From: Flavobacterium branchiicola | GTDB taxonomy: Bacteria; Bacteroidota; Bacteroidia; Flavobacteriales; Flavobacteriaceae | DNA: 64,000 nucleotides | NCBI RefSeq assembly: GCF_018383905.1 | Contig: NZ_JAGYWA010000004.1 | Location: 661,201 to 725,200, forward strand | Direction: 5' to 3' | In this document: positions 33,235 through 42,390 of the stretch, one piece after another | Layout of the letters: every line of letters starts with the position of its first letter | Position numbering within the stretch: position 1 is the stretch's first letter | Program-made: the position numbers and the translations under genes | The notes under the pieces: generated by a model | The model's input: only the letters and a program-made list of their open reading frames with translations | What the model was told of the DNA's origin: nothing | Database searches by the model: none

Positions 33235-33921
33235 TTATTTTTCTATTTTAAATTCCAATCCAATATTGCGTACGCTTTCAATTTTAATTTTGGGATCAGA
33301 ATTAAAATATTTCCGAAGTCTGCTGATAAAAACATCCATACTTCTTCCTGAGAAATAATCGTCTTTTTTCCAGACAGACATTAAAATTTGATCTCTCTTT
33401 AATAATTGATTATGGTTGAGATATAAGTATTCAATAAGAGTAGCTTCTTTCTCTGTGAGTTGCTGAACGTGATTTTTATTATTTAAAGTTAAACGTTCGT
33501 TATCAAAAATATACGAACCAATTTCGATTATATTATTTCCTTCGAGACTTCTTTTTTGTTCAATTCTCTTTAATATATTCTGTAAACGCAAAACTAATTC
33601 ATCGACTTCAAAAGGTTTCGCGATATAATCGTCTGCACCAAGTTTTAAACCAATAATTTTGTCTTCTTTTAACTTTCTTGCTGTTAAGAAAATAAAGGGA
33701 GTGTCAGGATTGATGTCAATTATTTTTTCGGCCAATGAAAATCCGTCCAATTTGGGCATCATTACATCAAAAATGCAAATATCAAAAGTTTGGTTTTTAA
33801 AATAGTCTAAAGCTATTTCGCCATTTTCTGCCCAGATTACCTCGAATTGGTGCAATTCTAAATATTGTTTTAAAATGGTAGCAAAATCGAAATCGTCTTC
33901 GGCTAAAAGTAATTTTTTCAA
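33235..33921 (-). CDS. OmpR-family response regulator
   Basis: Receiver domain with acidic pocket E8/D9/D10, phosphorylation site D52 (CIFDVMMPKLDG) and the conserved Lys in DDYIAKPFEVDEL near residue 102. The C-terminal winged-helix DNA-binding domain (about 130-228) has LTEKEATLIEYLYLNHNQLLKRDQILMSVW and SRLRKYFNSDPKIKIESVRNIGLEF. OmpR-type regulators bind direct repeats about one helical turn apart. It lies 10 bp after the histidine kinase gene, and both are divergent from an outer-membrane receptor-like gene. Resembles the RprY group of Bacteroidota (inference). Confidence 0.94.
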   Translation of the reverse strand: MKKLLLAEDDFDFATILKQYLELHQFEVIWAENGEIALDYFKNQTFDICIFDVMMPKLDGFSLAEKIIDINPDTPFIFLTARKLKEDKIIGLKLGADDYIAKPFEVDELVLRLQNILKRIEQKRSLEGNNIIEIGSYIFDNERLTLNNKNHVQQLTEKEATLIEYLYLNHNQLLKRDQILMSVWKKDDYFSGRSMDVFISRLRKYFNSDPKIKIESVRNIGLEFKIEK

Positions 33922-33931
33922 AATAAGGTAA

Positions 33932-35290
33932 TTAAACTTTTAATAAAATAGTAAACTGAGCTCCTTTTCCTAAATCACTGCTAACATACACAGAGCCCTG
34001 ATGCGCTTTTACAATCTGACTAACATAATACAATCCTAAACCTAAGCCTTTTGTGTTATGAAGATTTCCTTGTTCAACACGATAGAATTTATCGAAAAGG
34101 AACGATTGTTTGTTTTTGGGAATACCAATTCCGTCATCTTCAAAACTAATAGAAAATTGATTCTCAATAATTCTGGTTTTGATTGTAATTGTTTTGGAAC
34201 CATATTTTACAGCATTTTCCAATACATTCAAAAAAGCTGTTGTGAGATGGAATTTATCCAGTGCTAAAATGGTTTTTGTAGTTTGGAAATCGGTTCTTAA
34301 ATGGATTTTCGGAAACGTAATTTTAAAATCATTTACAATGGAAAGCAGGAAATCTTCTGTTTCAATTTTTTCTTTCTGCAATTCGATTTCGTTTTCGGCT
34401 AATGAATTTGCCATAACCTGATCAATCAAATTCTGAAGACGATTGTTCTGGCGTGAAATCGTATTGACAATGGCATTAAAACTGTCGTCGTTGTCACGAA
34501 TGCTTTTTTGACCTAAAATCTTAGTTGAAATACCCAAAGTAGCCAAAGGCGTTTTGAGTTCGTGTGTAATATTATTGATGAAATCGGTTTTTACATCACT
34601 AACTTTTTTCTGTTTTATTAAAGCTTTAATGGCGATGACAAAAAGACTAATTAAAGTTACAATCGAGAATAGAGAAAGAATCAGAATAAAGGTCATTCGC
34701 CTCAAAATAATCATTTCCCAATCGATAACCGAGACGTACATGGAGTCTTCGGTGAGTAATTTATAATCCTGATTTTCGAAACTTCCATTTGTGGTTCCGA
34801 CATAATTTCGAACTAAAAAAGCATGATTTAATGAAATAAGATTGCCGTATAATTTATTCTGGATAAAAGGTTTTTCGGAGAAAATGGTATCGGCTTTTTT
34901 TGTGTTTTTGTACAGAATAAATTTATTAAGTACAATGGCAAAGTCAATTTTGAAGTTGGGTAAATCGCGTTCAAATTTTTGCTTAATTTTCTGCGTCAGT
35001 GCACTTTCATATTCATTTTCAAGAAGTCCGTTTTTAATGTCAGATTTAGTGTTTTTGCCAAGAATGTAGTTTTCAGATAGTTTCTTGTAAAGTGCTTCTT
35101 TTTTTGCAACCAATACTGAATCAATATCACTGTAATTATTAGTAATCTGAGCAATTTCATTTTTTATCTGAGTATGAAACTGAGCCACTTTATAATCGTA
35201 AGTCGTTTTTACCAAGTAACATTGTACCGTCGTCAACACAACAAGCGCTACAACAGAAAATGCGATTAATAAATTGATTCTTTGTTTCAT
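33932..35290 (-). CDS. Sensor histidine kinase
   Basis: Two membrane helices (about residues 7-27 and 200-222) bracket a periplasmic sensor region of about 170 residues. DHp domain with the phosphorylated His in NNITHELKTPLATLG (H243), then HATPase_c: N box LNVLENAVKYG, G1 box FEDDGIGIPKN, F box LFDKFYRV, and G2 box KGLGLGLYYV. No HAMP is obvious between helix 2 and the DHp domain. Kinase precedes regulator in the same operon. The signal is unknown; similarity to RprX-type kinases is inference. Confidence 0.94.
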   Translation of the reverse strand: MKQRINLLIAFSVVALVVLTTVQCYLVKTTYDYKVAQFHTQIKNEIAQITNNYSDIDSVLVAKKEALYKKLSENYILGKNTKSDIKNGLLENEYESALTQKIKQKFERDLPNFKIDFAIVLNKFILYKNTKKADTIFSEKPFIQNKLYGNLISLNHAFLVRNYVGTTNGSFENQDYKLLTEDSMYVSVIDWEMIILRRMTFILILSLFSIVTLISLFVIAIKALIKQKKVSDVKTDFINNITHELKTPLATLGISTKILGQKSIRDNDDSFNAIVNTISRQNNRLQNLIDQVMANSLAENEIELQKEKIETEDFLLSIVNDFKITFPKIHLRTDFQTTKTILALDKFHLTTAFLNVLENAVKYGSKTITIKTRIIENQFSISFEDDGIGIPKNKQSFLFDKFYRVEQGNLHNTKGLGLGLYYVSQIVKAHQGSVYVSSDLGKGAQFTILLKV

Positions 35291-35470
35291 TTATTTAAAA
35301 TTACAGCTCACAGATAACGTGGATCAGGCTGATTTGCACAGCTTACTTTTCAATTACATTTAAAAAATAATCAACAGCCAGCACAAATCCGTTCAATCCG
35401 TAAAATCTGTGGCCCTTTTTTGTCATTAATTTCCACTTCAAAAATACTGCTTTTAAGGATCAAAATAGAG

Positions 35471-35498
35471 ATTAACGCTGCATTAACCTTCAATTAAC
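35471..35498. promoter_or_regulatory. Three ATTAAC direct repeats spaced exactly 11 bp
   Basis: ATTAAC occurs at 35471-35476, 35482-35487 and 35493-35498, one helical turn apart, 63 bp upstream of the outer-membrane protein ATG and just before a near-consensus -7 (CATTTTTG, 35521-35528). Tandem hexamers at 11-bp phase are the typical operator of OmpR-family regulators, and such a regulator is encoded on the other side of the gap. Confidence 0.6.
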
Positions 35499-35560
35499 TT
35501 TCAAAACTAGTTTTTCGAACCATTTTTGCAGCATTGTTAATCAAAATTTCTTTTCAGAAT

Positions 35561-37672
35561 ATGAACTATCTGCCCACAAAACTTTTTCTTACGTTACTTT
35601 TCTTGTTCTTGTCATTTGTTTCGAATGCGCAAGATGAGACTCCAAAAGATTCTATTTCAAATGAATTAAACGAAGTTGTAATCAATCAGGATAAAAAGAC
35701 TTTTACAAACTCAAATGGAAATATCAAAGTTGATGTCGCCAATTCTGTTTACAATACAATTCCAAATCCTTTAGATTTACTTGCAAAATTACCAACAGTT
35801 TTGGTTAGTTCAGATCGTGAAAAAATTTCAATTGTCGGAAAAGGAAATCCGTTGATTTATATTGACGGTCAAAAAGTAGAAATGAACGATTTAAATGCTT
35901 TGGCTGTCGCCGATATCAAAACAATTGAAATTATCCAGAATCCATCTTCTAAATATGAAGCTGAAGGCCGCGCCGTGATTTTAATTACAAGAAAATTAAG
36001 CAGAAAAGACAGTTTTAGAACTGAAATTTCTGAGGTGGCTTCTTTTAAGAAGAATTACAATAATTACTTGGGATTTAATTCCAGTTTTAAAAAAGGTAAA
36101 TTAGAATGGAAAGCCAATTTTAATTACAATCGTCTTAATCCGTGGGAAAATCACAGTATTGAGTATCAGATTCCGGAAGCCTCAATTGTTTCTAATTATG
36201 ATGTTACGGCCAATACTAAAAGAAATAAATATGTTTTTGGAGGCGGTTTGTTCTATAAAATTAATGAAGATGATTATTTCTCTGTGAATGTGAGCGGAAG
36301 ACTGCAAAGCGATACTTTTGATATCAACACATTTACTTTTAATCAAAATCAGAGTGAAATAAATAATGTTTTTACTTTTAGTGATAATTCTAGTAATAAG
36401 AATTTTGTAAATTCATTTCTGAATTATTCCAAAAAGATAAAATCAATAAATACTGTATTGTTCGCAGGTTTTCAATACTCTAATTTCAATCAGCATTTAT
36501 TGAGTTTGGTAGAGAATAATTTTAATGAAACCGAATTTGAATTGTCGCAAAATCGGGATCAGAAATTTAATGTTGATGTTTTTTCCGGAAGAATTGATTT
36601 AGAAAAAAAGTTTAAAAATGAAATGAATCTCGAATATGGCGGACTTTATTTACAAGCCAATTCTAAATCGGATACTGATATTTTTGATTTTGAAAATAAT
36701 GAAACTACCGGCTTTAATTATGATTTTAAAGAATCAAATCTGGCAGCTTATACGCAGCTTTCCGGAAAGATTAAAAAAGTTGATTTTTCCGTTGGATTAC
36801 GACTTGAAAATACCAAAGCTAAAGGAAAGTTTTTGACGGATATTTTGCCTTCAATCGATAAAAATTACACGAATCTTTTTCCGAAAGCGCAGTTGACATT
36901 TCCAATCGACAGTACTAAAAGTATTGTTGTAAATTATGCCAAAAGCATTATAAGGCCAAATTATTCCTCATTAAGCCAGATTGCAACTTATATAAATCCT
37001 TATTTTATTTATGGCAGTAATATTAATCTAAATCCAACATTTACTGATGAGATTTCTACGGCTTTTCAGTATCATGATAAATCAGTGAAAATCACTTATT
37101 ATCAAAATAAAAATCCGGTTTATGGTGATTTTATATATGATAGTCAAACTAATATTATGACTTTTACCGAACTTAATTTTGATAAAGAAACAGGTATAAA
37201 TATTGATTTTACTTTGCCTTTCACGTATAAATTCTGGACAACAACAAATTCCTTAATTTTTATAAAGAATAAAATCGAAGACGATTCTGCATTGTATAAT
37301 TCCTCAAAACCTTATTTGTATTATTATTCAAACAACACTTTTAAGCTTCCTAAAGATTTTACATTTGCTTTTACTTTTTGGGGAATGACAAAACAAAAAG
37401 AAGGTGTTTTTGAGCGAAGAGCCAATTTTATTTTTGATATGTCTCTGGCAAAATCTTTTGGCAAGGATTGGAATTGTACTTTAAACTACAATGATGTTTT
37501 TAAAAACACGATTTATGCCGAAAAGTTTACCATAAGTGGTATAAGTTCAAAATCAAGATATTTGGTTGATGCCAATGAAATTTCAATTGCAATACGATAT
37601 ACTTTCGGAAAAATAAAAGAGAGTGAATTTAAAGAGAAAACGGTTGATGAGAATGAAAATAGAATTAGATAA
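35561..37672 (+). CDS. TonB-receptor-like outer-membrane beta-barrel protein (703 aa)
   Basis: Signal peptide MNYLPTKLFLTLLFLFLSFVSNAQ (about 1-24), then a plug-like domain (about 40-150) with PNPLDLLAKLPTVLV, IYIDGQKV and DIKTIEIIQNPSSKYEAEGRAVILITRK, and a C-terminal 16-20-strand barrel ending in an aromatic-rich terminus. It belongs to the outer membrane beta-barrel family that resembles TonB-dependent receptors but lacks the N-terminal carboxypeptidase-like domain. No classical TonB box is clear. I start it at ATG 35561; an upstream TTG at 35534 sits in the leader. Divergence from a two-component system and a phased operator upstream suggest that system controls it. Substrate unknown. Confidence 0.88.
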   Translation: MNYLPTKLFLTLLFLFLSFVSNAQDETPKDSISNELNEVVINQDKKTFTNSNGNIKVDVANSVYNTIPNPLDLLAKLPTVLVSSDREKISIVGKGNPLIYIDGQKVEMNDLNALAVADIKTIEIIQNPSSKYEAEGRAVILITRKLSRKDSFRTEISEVASFKKNYNNYLGFNSSFKKGKLEWKANFNYNRLNPWENHSIEYQIPEASIVSNYDVTANTKRNKYVFGGGLFYKINEDDYFSVNVSGRLQSDTFDINTFTFNQNQSEINNVFTFSDNSSNKNFVNSFLNYSKKIKSINTVLFAGFQYSNFNQHLLSLVENNFNETEFELSQNRDQKFNVDVFSGRIDLEKKFKNEMNLEYGGLYLQANSKSDTDIFDFENNETTGFNYDFKESNLAAYTQLSGKIKKVDFSVGLRLENTKAKGKFLTDILPSIDKNYTNLFPKAQLTFPIDSTKSIVVNYAKSIIRPNYSSLSQIATYINPYFIYGSNINLNPTFTDEISTAFQYHDKSVKITYYQNKNPVYGDFIYDSQTNIMTFTELNFDKETGINIDFTLPFTYKFWTTTNSLIFIKNKIEDDSALYNSSKPYLYYYSNNTFKLPKDFTFAFTFWGMTKQKEGVFERRANFIFDMSLAKSFGKDWNCTLNYNDVFKNTIYAEKFTISGISSKSRYLVDANEISIAIRYTFGKIKESEFKEKTVDENENRIR

Positions 37673-37714
37673 AAATAGAAACAGTGTAACTGTTTAAAAT
37701 CACAATATTAAAAT

Positions 37715-37792
37715 ATAGCCCAAGGTTTCAACCTTGGATTCGCAACGATTATCTCTTCTCTTTGTGTACCCAAGGTTGAAACCTTGGGCTAT
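37715..37792. repeat. Perfect 23-bp inverted repeat with palindromic arms
   Basis: Left arm 37715-37737 and right arm 37770-37792 are exact complements; each arm also contains the self-complementary core CCAAGGTTtcAACCTTGG. The structure can therefore fold as one long hairpin or as a pair of small ones. Confidence 0.75.
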
Positions 37793-37827
37793 GTTTTTAA
37801 GGTCTGCATTAAAAAAAGCAATAAAAA

Positions 37828-37873
37828 AAATCCCAAATTTCAATCCCGACGCATCGGGAGGAATTTGGGATTT
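37828..37873. terminator. Bidirectional terminator between the barrel gene and rsmD
   Basis: AAATCCCAAATT (37828-37839) pairs with AATTTGGGATTT (37862-37873) around an inner TCCCGA / TCGGGA stem. It separates two convergent genes, and the outer stem is similar to the terminator at 1131-1175. Confidence 0.75.
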
Positions 37874-37923
37874 GCATTTTTATAATATTGGAATTTGGAA
37901 TTTCAAAAAATTGTTTTTTAAAA

Positions 37924-38529
37924 CTATCCTTCATCTTCTTCGTTTTCTTTTTTAGAAACATCATGAGGTAATTCTTCATCGTCATCTGTCGAATTTAATT
38001 CGAAGAAACTAAAATAAGAACCACCATAACTTTTTTGAAATGAAAAATTACTCAAATGATCCAGTTTGGTATATTTTGAATGCTCAATGATCATCATTCC
38101 ATCATCTTCAAGTAAATCTCTTTCAAAAACAGTCAGAACAATTTTTTCAAACGTTGCCTGATCTAAACCGTAAGGCGGATCGGCAAAAATAATATCGTAA
38201 GTTGTTTTGCAGTTTTCCAGAAATTTAAATACATCACTTTTTGTTGCAGCAATATCAAAATCATATTCTGATGAAACTTGTTTGATAAATTTCACGCATC
38301 CAAAATCACCATCAACAGAGGTTATTGGTGCACTTCCACGTGAAGCAAATTCAAAGCTAATGTTTCCCGTTCCCGAGAATAAATCCAAAACCTTTAAACT
38401 GTCAAAACTAAAATGATTATTCAAAACATTAAATAATGCTTCTTTACTCATATCAGTTGTGGGTCTAACAGGAAGGTTTTTTGGTGGAAAAATGCGACGT
38501 CCTTTGTGTTTTCCTGAAATAATTCTCAT
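37924..38529 (-). CDS. rsmD: 16S rRNA (guanine-966 N2)-methyltransferase RsmD
   Basis: SAM-dependent enzyme that methylates G966 of 16S rRNA. N-terminal MRIISGKHKGRRIFPPKNLPVRPTTDMSKEALFNVL is the RsmD signature, motif I LDLFSGTGNISFE at residues 48-60 and catalytic DPPYG at 117-121. The C-terminus has an extra acidic tail (STDDDEELPHDVSKKENEEDEG) not found in the E. coli enzyme. Starts within the last codons of the DUF3822 gene (4-bp overlap), so the two are translationally coupled. Confidence 0.95.
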   Translation of the reverse strand: MRIISGKHKGRRIFPPKNLPVRPTTDMSKEALFNVLNNHFSFDSLKVLDLFSGTGNISFEFASRGSAPITSVDGDFGCVKFIKQVSSEYDFDIAATKSDVFKFLENCKTTYDIIFADPPYGLDQATFEKIVLTVFERDLLEDDGMMIIEHSKYTKLDHLSNFSFQKSYGGSYFSFFELNSTDDDEELPHDVSKKENEEDEG

Positions 38530-39341
38530 GATTGGAATAAGATATAATGTTTTTTGTTTTCTGCAGTAGAGAAGCTGTTTTTTTGCTGTAAAGTGCTTAT
38601 ATCCATAAAAGATATATTACGAACGTATTTGTATGCAATGGCATAAAACGGATCGTTTTGGTCTATCGTGCCCAATAATTCGAGTTGAAAAATCTCAGGG
38701 TTTAAATTCGATTGTTCGGCAGTAAATAGTAGGTAGTAAATAAAATCTTCGGGAGTTTGATATTCAAAAGAATTAAATAATAATAACTTTTGATTTTGAA
38801 CCACGATCACTTCAAAATGACCGGATTTAAAGTTGACAACCATTTTCTTTTCGTCATTATTTCTGGAGTTGTCCAGAATTTTTTCGACCAGAATACTATT
38901 GGCGTGTTTATAATCAAAAGAGCCAACATTGTCAATCAAAAAGTTATTGATGTTTACATACGGAATGTAAACAGAATTCATTTGATAGTTGGAAATGTGA
39001 TCAAAAGTAAAAAAATCGGTTTCAAATACCTTTGTATTATACTGTAAGTAACTTCCGAGATAATCTTCATCAAATAAAGCAGTTGGGACAAAAGTGGAAA
39101 GATTATTGTCGTGAATAACCAGTACTTCGTCGTAAGTGCTTTTTAATTCAGGATTATTTTTGAAAGCTTCACTAAATAAATCTTCAATTTTTTTATTTGA
39201 AGTATCAAAAGTTATTTCTTTAAACGAGGTAATAACATTATTTAAAGTATCAAAACAACAAAATGAAAATCCGGTCAGGGAAACCTGAATGGAAAGCTTT
39301 TTGTAATTTTTAGAAGTGATGTTAGTATTTTGCAATGACAT
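38526..39341 (-). CDS. DUF3822-family protein (271 aa)
   Basis: Conserved Bacteroidota protein without known function. It has an actin-like/ASKHA-type strand pattern: LSIQVSLTGFSFCCFD, SVYIPYVNINNFLIDNVGSFDYKHANSILVEKIL, and MVVNFKSGHFEVIVVQNQKLLLFNSFEY, which looks like a duplicated ribonuclease-H-like fold (inference). No catalytic motif. It is consistently coupled to rsmD in flavobacteria as I recall, and here overlaps it by 4 bp. Confidence 0.85.
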   Translation of the reverse strand: MSLQNTNITSKNYKKLSIQVSLTGFSFCCFDTLNNVITSFKEITFDTSNKKIEDLFSEAFKNNPELKSTYDEVLVIHDNNLSTFVPTALFDEDYLGSYLQYNTKVFETDFFTFDHISNYQMNSVYIPYVNINNFLIDNVGSFDYKHANSILVEKILDNSRNNDEKKMVVNFKSGHFEVIVVQNQKLLLFNSFEYQTPEDFIYYLLFTAEQSNLNPEIFQLELLGTIDQNDPFYAIAYKYVRNISFMDISTLQQKNSFSTAENKKHYILFQS

Positions 39342-39753
39342 ATTTGATTTACAATTCGTTACCTGTTTTGAATCAAGAAAGAATTTAAGGCGACCACAAA
39401 CTTACAAATTAAAAAGCAACAAATATAATTGCAATTTCAAAAAACAATTTTACAGTGAAGTTAACAAGAAGTTGTGTTAGCGTTAATTTTTTAAAACCAT
39501 ATAAGTGATGTAAGTAATTAAAGTTACGTGTGTGTATTAAATGAACTGATATCACGTCTATGTTTGATTTGGTTTTTGATATTTTCATTGCCATTGAAAT
39601 TGTTATTGAAATTGAAATTGTTATTGAAATTGTTATTGAAATTGTTATTGTTATTGAAATTTGAAATTTGAAATTGCCATTGAAATTTGATATTGATTTT
39701 CTAAATTGTAATTGCCATTAAAAAAGCCGAACTTTGTATCACAACTTTATCCT
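39342..39753. repeat. Intergenic region with imperfect ATTGNN hexamer array
   Basis: From about 39587 to 39696 the sequence is a run of six-base units ATTGAA, ATTGTT and ATTGCC, interrupted by a few seven-base ATTTGAA units. A block resembling the ATAAGTGATGTAAGT element (also at about 51770) lies at 39496-39515. No gene is seen. The array ends about 50 bp before the helicase start codon, so its length could affect that promoter. Confidence 0.7.
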
Positions 39754-41163
39754 ATGAATTCAGCATCTTTTTACGGCACTTTACAGAAAAGATTTCCTTT
39801 TGCACCAACTTACAAACAAGATATTTTTTTTCAAAAAATTGCTATTTTCTTAACCGAACCTCAAAACGATACGATTTTTGTATTGAAAGGATATGCAGGA
39901 ACGGGAAAAACAACCGTCATTTCTACCATTGTAAATAATCTTGGCGATATTAATAAAAAGTTTGTTTTGCTGGCGCCAACAGGACGAGCGGCGAAGGTAA
40001 TTGCCAATTATTCGAATACACCGGCATTTACAATTCATAAAAAGATCTATTTTCCTAAAAAGTCATCGGGCGGAGGAGTGGCTTTTACCAAACAGGTTAA
40101 TAAACATAAAAATACGGTGTTTATCGTCGATGAGGCTTCGATGATTTCAGATAGCACTTTAGACAGTGGTTCTTTGTTGGATGATCTGATCAATTATGTG
40201 TATTCTGGAACTAATTGTAAAATGATACTTTTGGGAGATACAGCTCAGTTGCCTCCGGTAAATTTAGATATTAGTCCGGCGTTGGATATTCAGACACTTG
40301 GAGTTCATTATGATAAAGAAATAGAACATATAGAACTAGACGAAGTAATGCGTCAGGAAGAAAGTTCCGGGATTTTATATAATGCAACAGAATTACGTGA
40401 ATTGCTGAAAGAAAGTTTTATTACAGAGTTTAAATTCAATGTAAAAAAGTTTAAAGATATTGTTCGATTAACAGATGGATACGATATTCAGGATGCCATA
40501 AATACAGCCTATAGTAATTATAGTATTGAAGACACTGCTTTTATTGTTCGATCTAATAAAAGAGCAAATCAGTATAATGAACAAATCAGAACCCGAATTT
40601 TATTTAAAGAAAGCGAACTTTCGGTTGGTGATTTTTTGATGGTGGTAAAAAATAATTATTTCTGGCTGAAAGAAACAGACGAAGCCGGATTTATTGCCAA
40701 CGGAGATATTATTGAAGTTCTGGAAATGTTCGGAATCAGAGAATTATACGGATTTACTTTTGCTAAAGTAAAAATCAGAATGGTCGATTATCCGGATCAA
40801 AAACCTTTTGAAACGGTATTGCTTTTGGATACTATAAAAAGCGAATCTCCATCTTTAACGTACGAAGAATCGAATCGTTTATACGAAGAAGTGATGAAAG
40901 ATTATGAAGATGAACCGACTAAATATAAGAGATTTCAAAAGGTAAAAGAAAACGAATATTTCAACGGATTACAGGTTAAATTCTCGTATGCAATAACCTG
41001 TCATAAATCGCAGGGAGGACAATGGAATACGGTTTTTATTGAGCAGCCTTATTTGCCAAACGGAATCGATCGCGATTACATCAGATGGCTTTATACTGCT
41101 ATGACACGTGCTAAAAATAAGTTATATTTGATAGGATTTAAAGACGAGAGTTTTGAGGAATAA
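39754..41163 (+). CDS. RecD-like / UvrD-family ATP-dependent DNA helicase (469 aa)
   Basis: Superfamily 1 helicase of the short RecD/Pif1-like kind. Walker A GYAGTGKTT at residues 46-54, Walker B FIVDEASMIS near 127-136, LLGDTAQLPPV (motif III), and the C-terminal UvrD_C_2 signature ITCHKSQGGQWNTVFIE plus motif VI YTAMTRAKNKLYLIG. It has no RecB/RecC partner nearby. I chose ATG 39754 (MNSASFYGTLQ); an upstream TTG at 39712 lies in the intergenic repeat region. Role in repair or recombination is family knowledge only. Confidence 0.9.
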   Translation: MNSASFYGTLQKRFPFAPTYKQDIFFQKIAIFLTEPQNDTIFVLKGYAGTGKTTVISTIVNNLGDINKKFVLLAPTGRAAKVIANYSNTPAFTIHKKIYFPKKSSGGGVAFTKQVNKHKNTVFIVDEASMISDSTLDSGSLLDDLINYVYSGTNCKMILLGDTAQLPPVNLDISPALDIQTLGVHYDKEIEHIELDEVMRQEESSGILYNATELRELLKESFITEFKFNVKKFKDIVRLTDGYDIQDAINTAYSNYSIEDTAFIVRSNKRANQYNEQIRTRILFKESELSVGDFLMVVKNNYFWLKETDEAGFIANGDIIEVLEMFGIRELYGFTFAKVKIRMVDYPDQKPFETVLLLDTIKSESPSLTYEESNRLYEEVMKDYEDEPTKYKRFQKVKENEYFNGLQVKFSYAITCHKSQGGQWNTVFIEQPYLPNGIDRDYIRWLYTAMTRAKNKLYLIGFKDESFEE

Positions 41164-41171
41164 GACTTTTC

Positions 41172-41241
41172 GCCACGAATTACACAAATTCCACTAATTT
41201 GAAAGCTTAAAAAATTCGTGCTGATTCGTGAAATTCGTGGC
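41172..41241. repeat. Inverted repeat GCCACGAATT / AATTCGTGGC
   Basis: Exact 10-bp arms at 41172-41181 and 41232-41241 between the helicase gene and ygiD, with internal repeats of the ATTCGTG motif. Confidence 0.65.
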
Positions 41242-41259
41242 AAAAAAATATTTTAAGCA

Positions 41260-42090
41260 ATGACAACACTAAACGACTTACATTCGATTTCATCTTCGTT
41301 TTCGAATACAGATAAAATGCCGGTCTTGTTTTTAGGACATGGCAGCCCAATGAATGCAATTGAAGAAAATCAGTTTGTGACTGGTTTTCGAGATTTGGCT
41401 AAAACTTTACCCCAGCCAAATGCCATATTATGTGTTTCGGCACACTGGTTTACAAACGGAACAAAAGTTACATCTATGGCAATGCCAAGAACCATTCATG
41501 ATTTTGGAGGTTTTCCGCAAGCGCTTTTTGATGTACAATATCCGGCAAAAGGAAGTCCAGAACTGGCTTTGGAAACTAAAAAGTTATTAGATCCTGTATT
41601 GGTTGATTTAGATGAACATTGGGGTTTAGATCACGGTGCGTGGAGTGTTATAAAACATCTGTATCCCAATGCAGATGTTCCGGTAATTCAGTTGAGTATT
41701 GATTACACTAAATCAGGGCAATATCATTTTGAATTGGCGCAGAAATTACAATCTTTAAGATATAAAGGTGTTCTGATTATTGGAAGCGGAAATATTGTGC
41801 ATAATCTTAGAATGGTAGATTTCAGAAATTTCGATAAAGATAATTATGGTTACGATTGGGCGATAGAAGCACGCGAAACCGTTAATAATTATTTATTAGA
41901 TGGAAATTTTCAGCCTTTGATTGATTTCGAAAAAATGAATAAAGCCGTTCAATTAGCTGTTCCAACCCCAGAGCATTATTTGCCACTTTTGTATACTTTA
42001 GGTTTAAAAGATAAAACCGATGAATTGGATTTGTTTAATGACAAACTTTTGGCAGGTTCGTTGAGTATGACTTCGGTAAAAATACTATAA
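41260..42090 (+). CDS. ygiD: 4,5-DOPA extradiol dioxygenase-type protein (YgiD)
   Basis: LigB-fold class III extradiol dioxygenase homologue, 276 aa. Metal-ligand histidines are visible in FLGHGSPMNAI, CVSAHWFTNG, WGLDHGAWSV and IGSGNIVHNLR, as in E. coli YgiD, which cleaves DOPA to betalamic-type products and binds Zn. The physiological substrate in bacteria is unclear. The N-terminus MTTLNDLHSISSSFSNTDKMPVLF is slightly extended. A degenerate copy of its last 25 codons lies at 43239-43313 beyond the next gene. Confidence 0.93.
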   Translation: MTTLNDLHSISSSFSNTDKMPVLFLGHGSPMNAIEENQFVTGFRDLAKTLPQPNAILCVSAHWFTNGTKVTSMAMPRTIHDFGGFPQALFDVQYPAKGSPELALETKKLLDPVLVDLDEHWGLDHGAWSVIKHLYPNADVPVIQLSIDYTKSGQYHFELAQKLQSLRYKGVLIIGSGNIVHNLRMVDFRNFDKDNYGYDWAIEARETVNNYLLDGNFQPLIDFEKMNKAVQLAVPTPEHYLPLLYTLGLKDKTDELDLFNDKLLAGSLSMTSVKIL

Positions 42091-42390
42091 TAGTATTTGT
42101 TTTTAGTTTTCCCAATTGTTTTCCATTTATGTTATAATGGTCTAAGTTTATAATTTACAAAATTTGTTTAAAAAATAAATTTGGTGAGGTAGTAAAATGT
42201 TTCGTTAAAATTTGTTTATTTTTACATAAGTAATTGTTTGTCAGTTGATTGTTTGATTTATATCTTCTTTTTAAGTAGTTTTTTTAAATGCCTTTTGTGA
42301 TTAACTGGTGATAATTTAAAAATTGATAGAAGATGTTTACAAATTAAGTAAGAGTGCGGCATCAGCACTATAATCACTGATAAAACTAAG
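42091..42390. other. 300-bp AT-rich intergenic stretch
   Basis: Between ygiD and the methyltransferase gene. T- and A-rich with no convincing frame, promoter match or hairpin that I can support. Confidence 0.4.

Noticed and set aside
39409..39594. 61-codon minus-strand frame upstream of the helicase
   Set aside because: Low-complexity, overlaps the repeat region, and lacks any start-region features or recognisable protein pattern.
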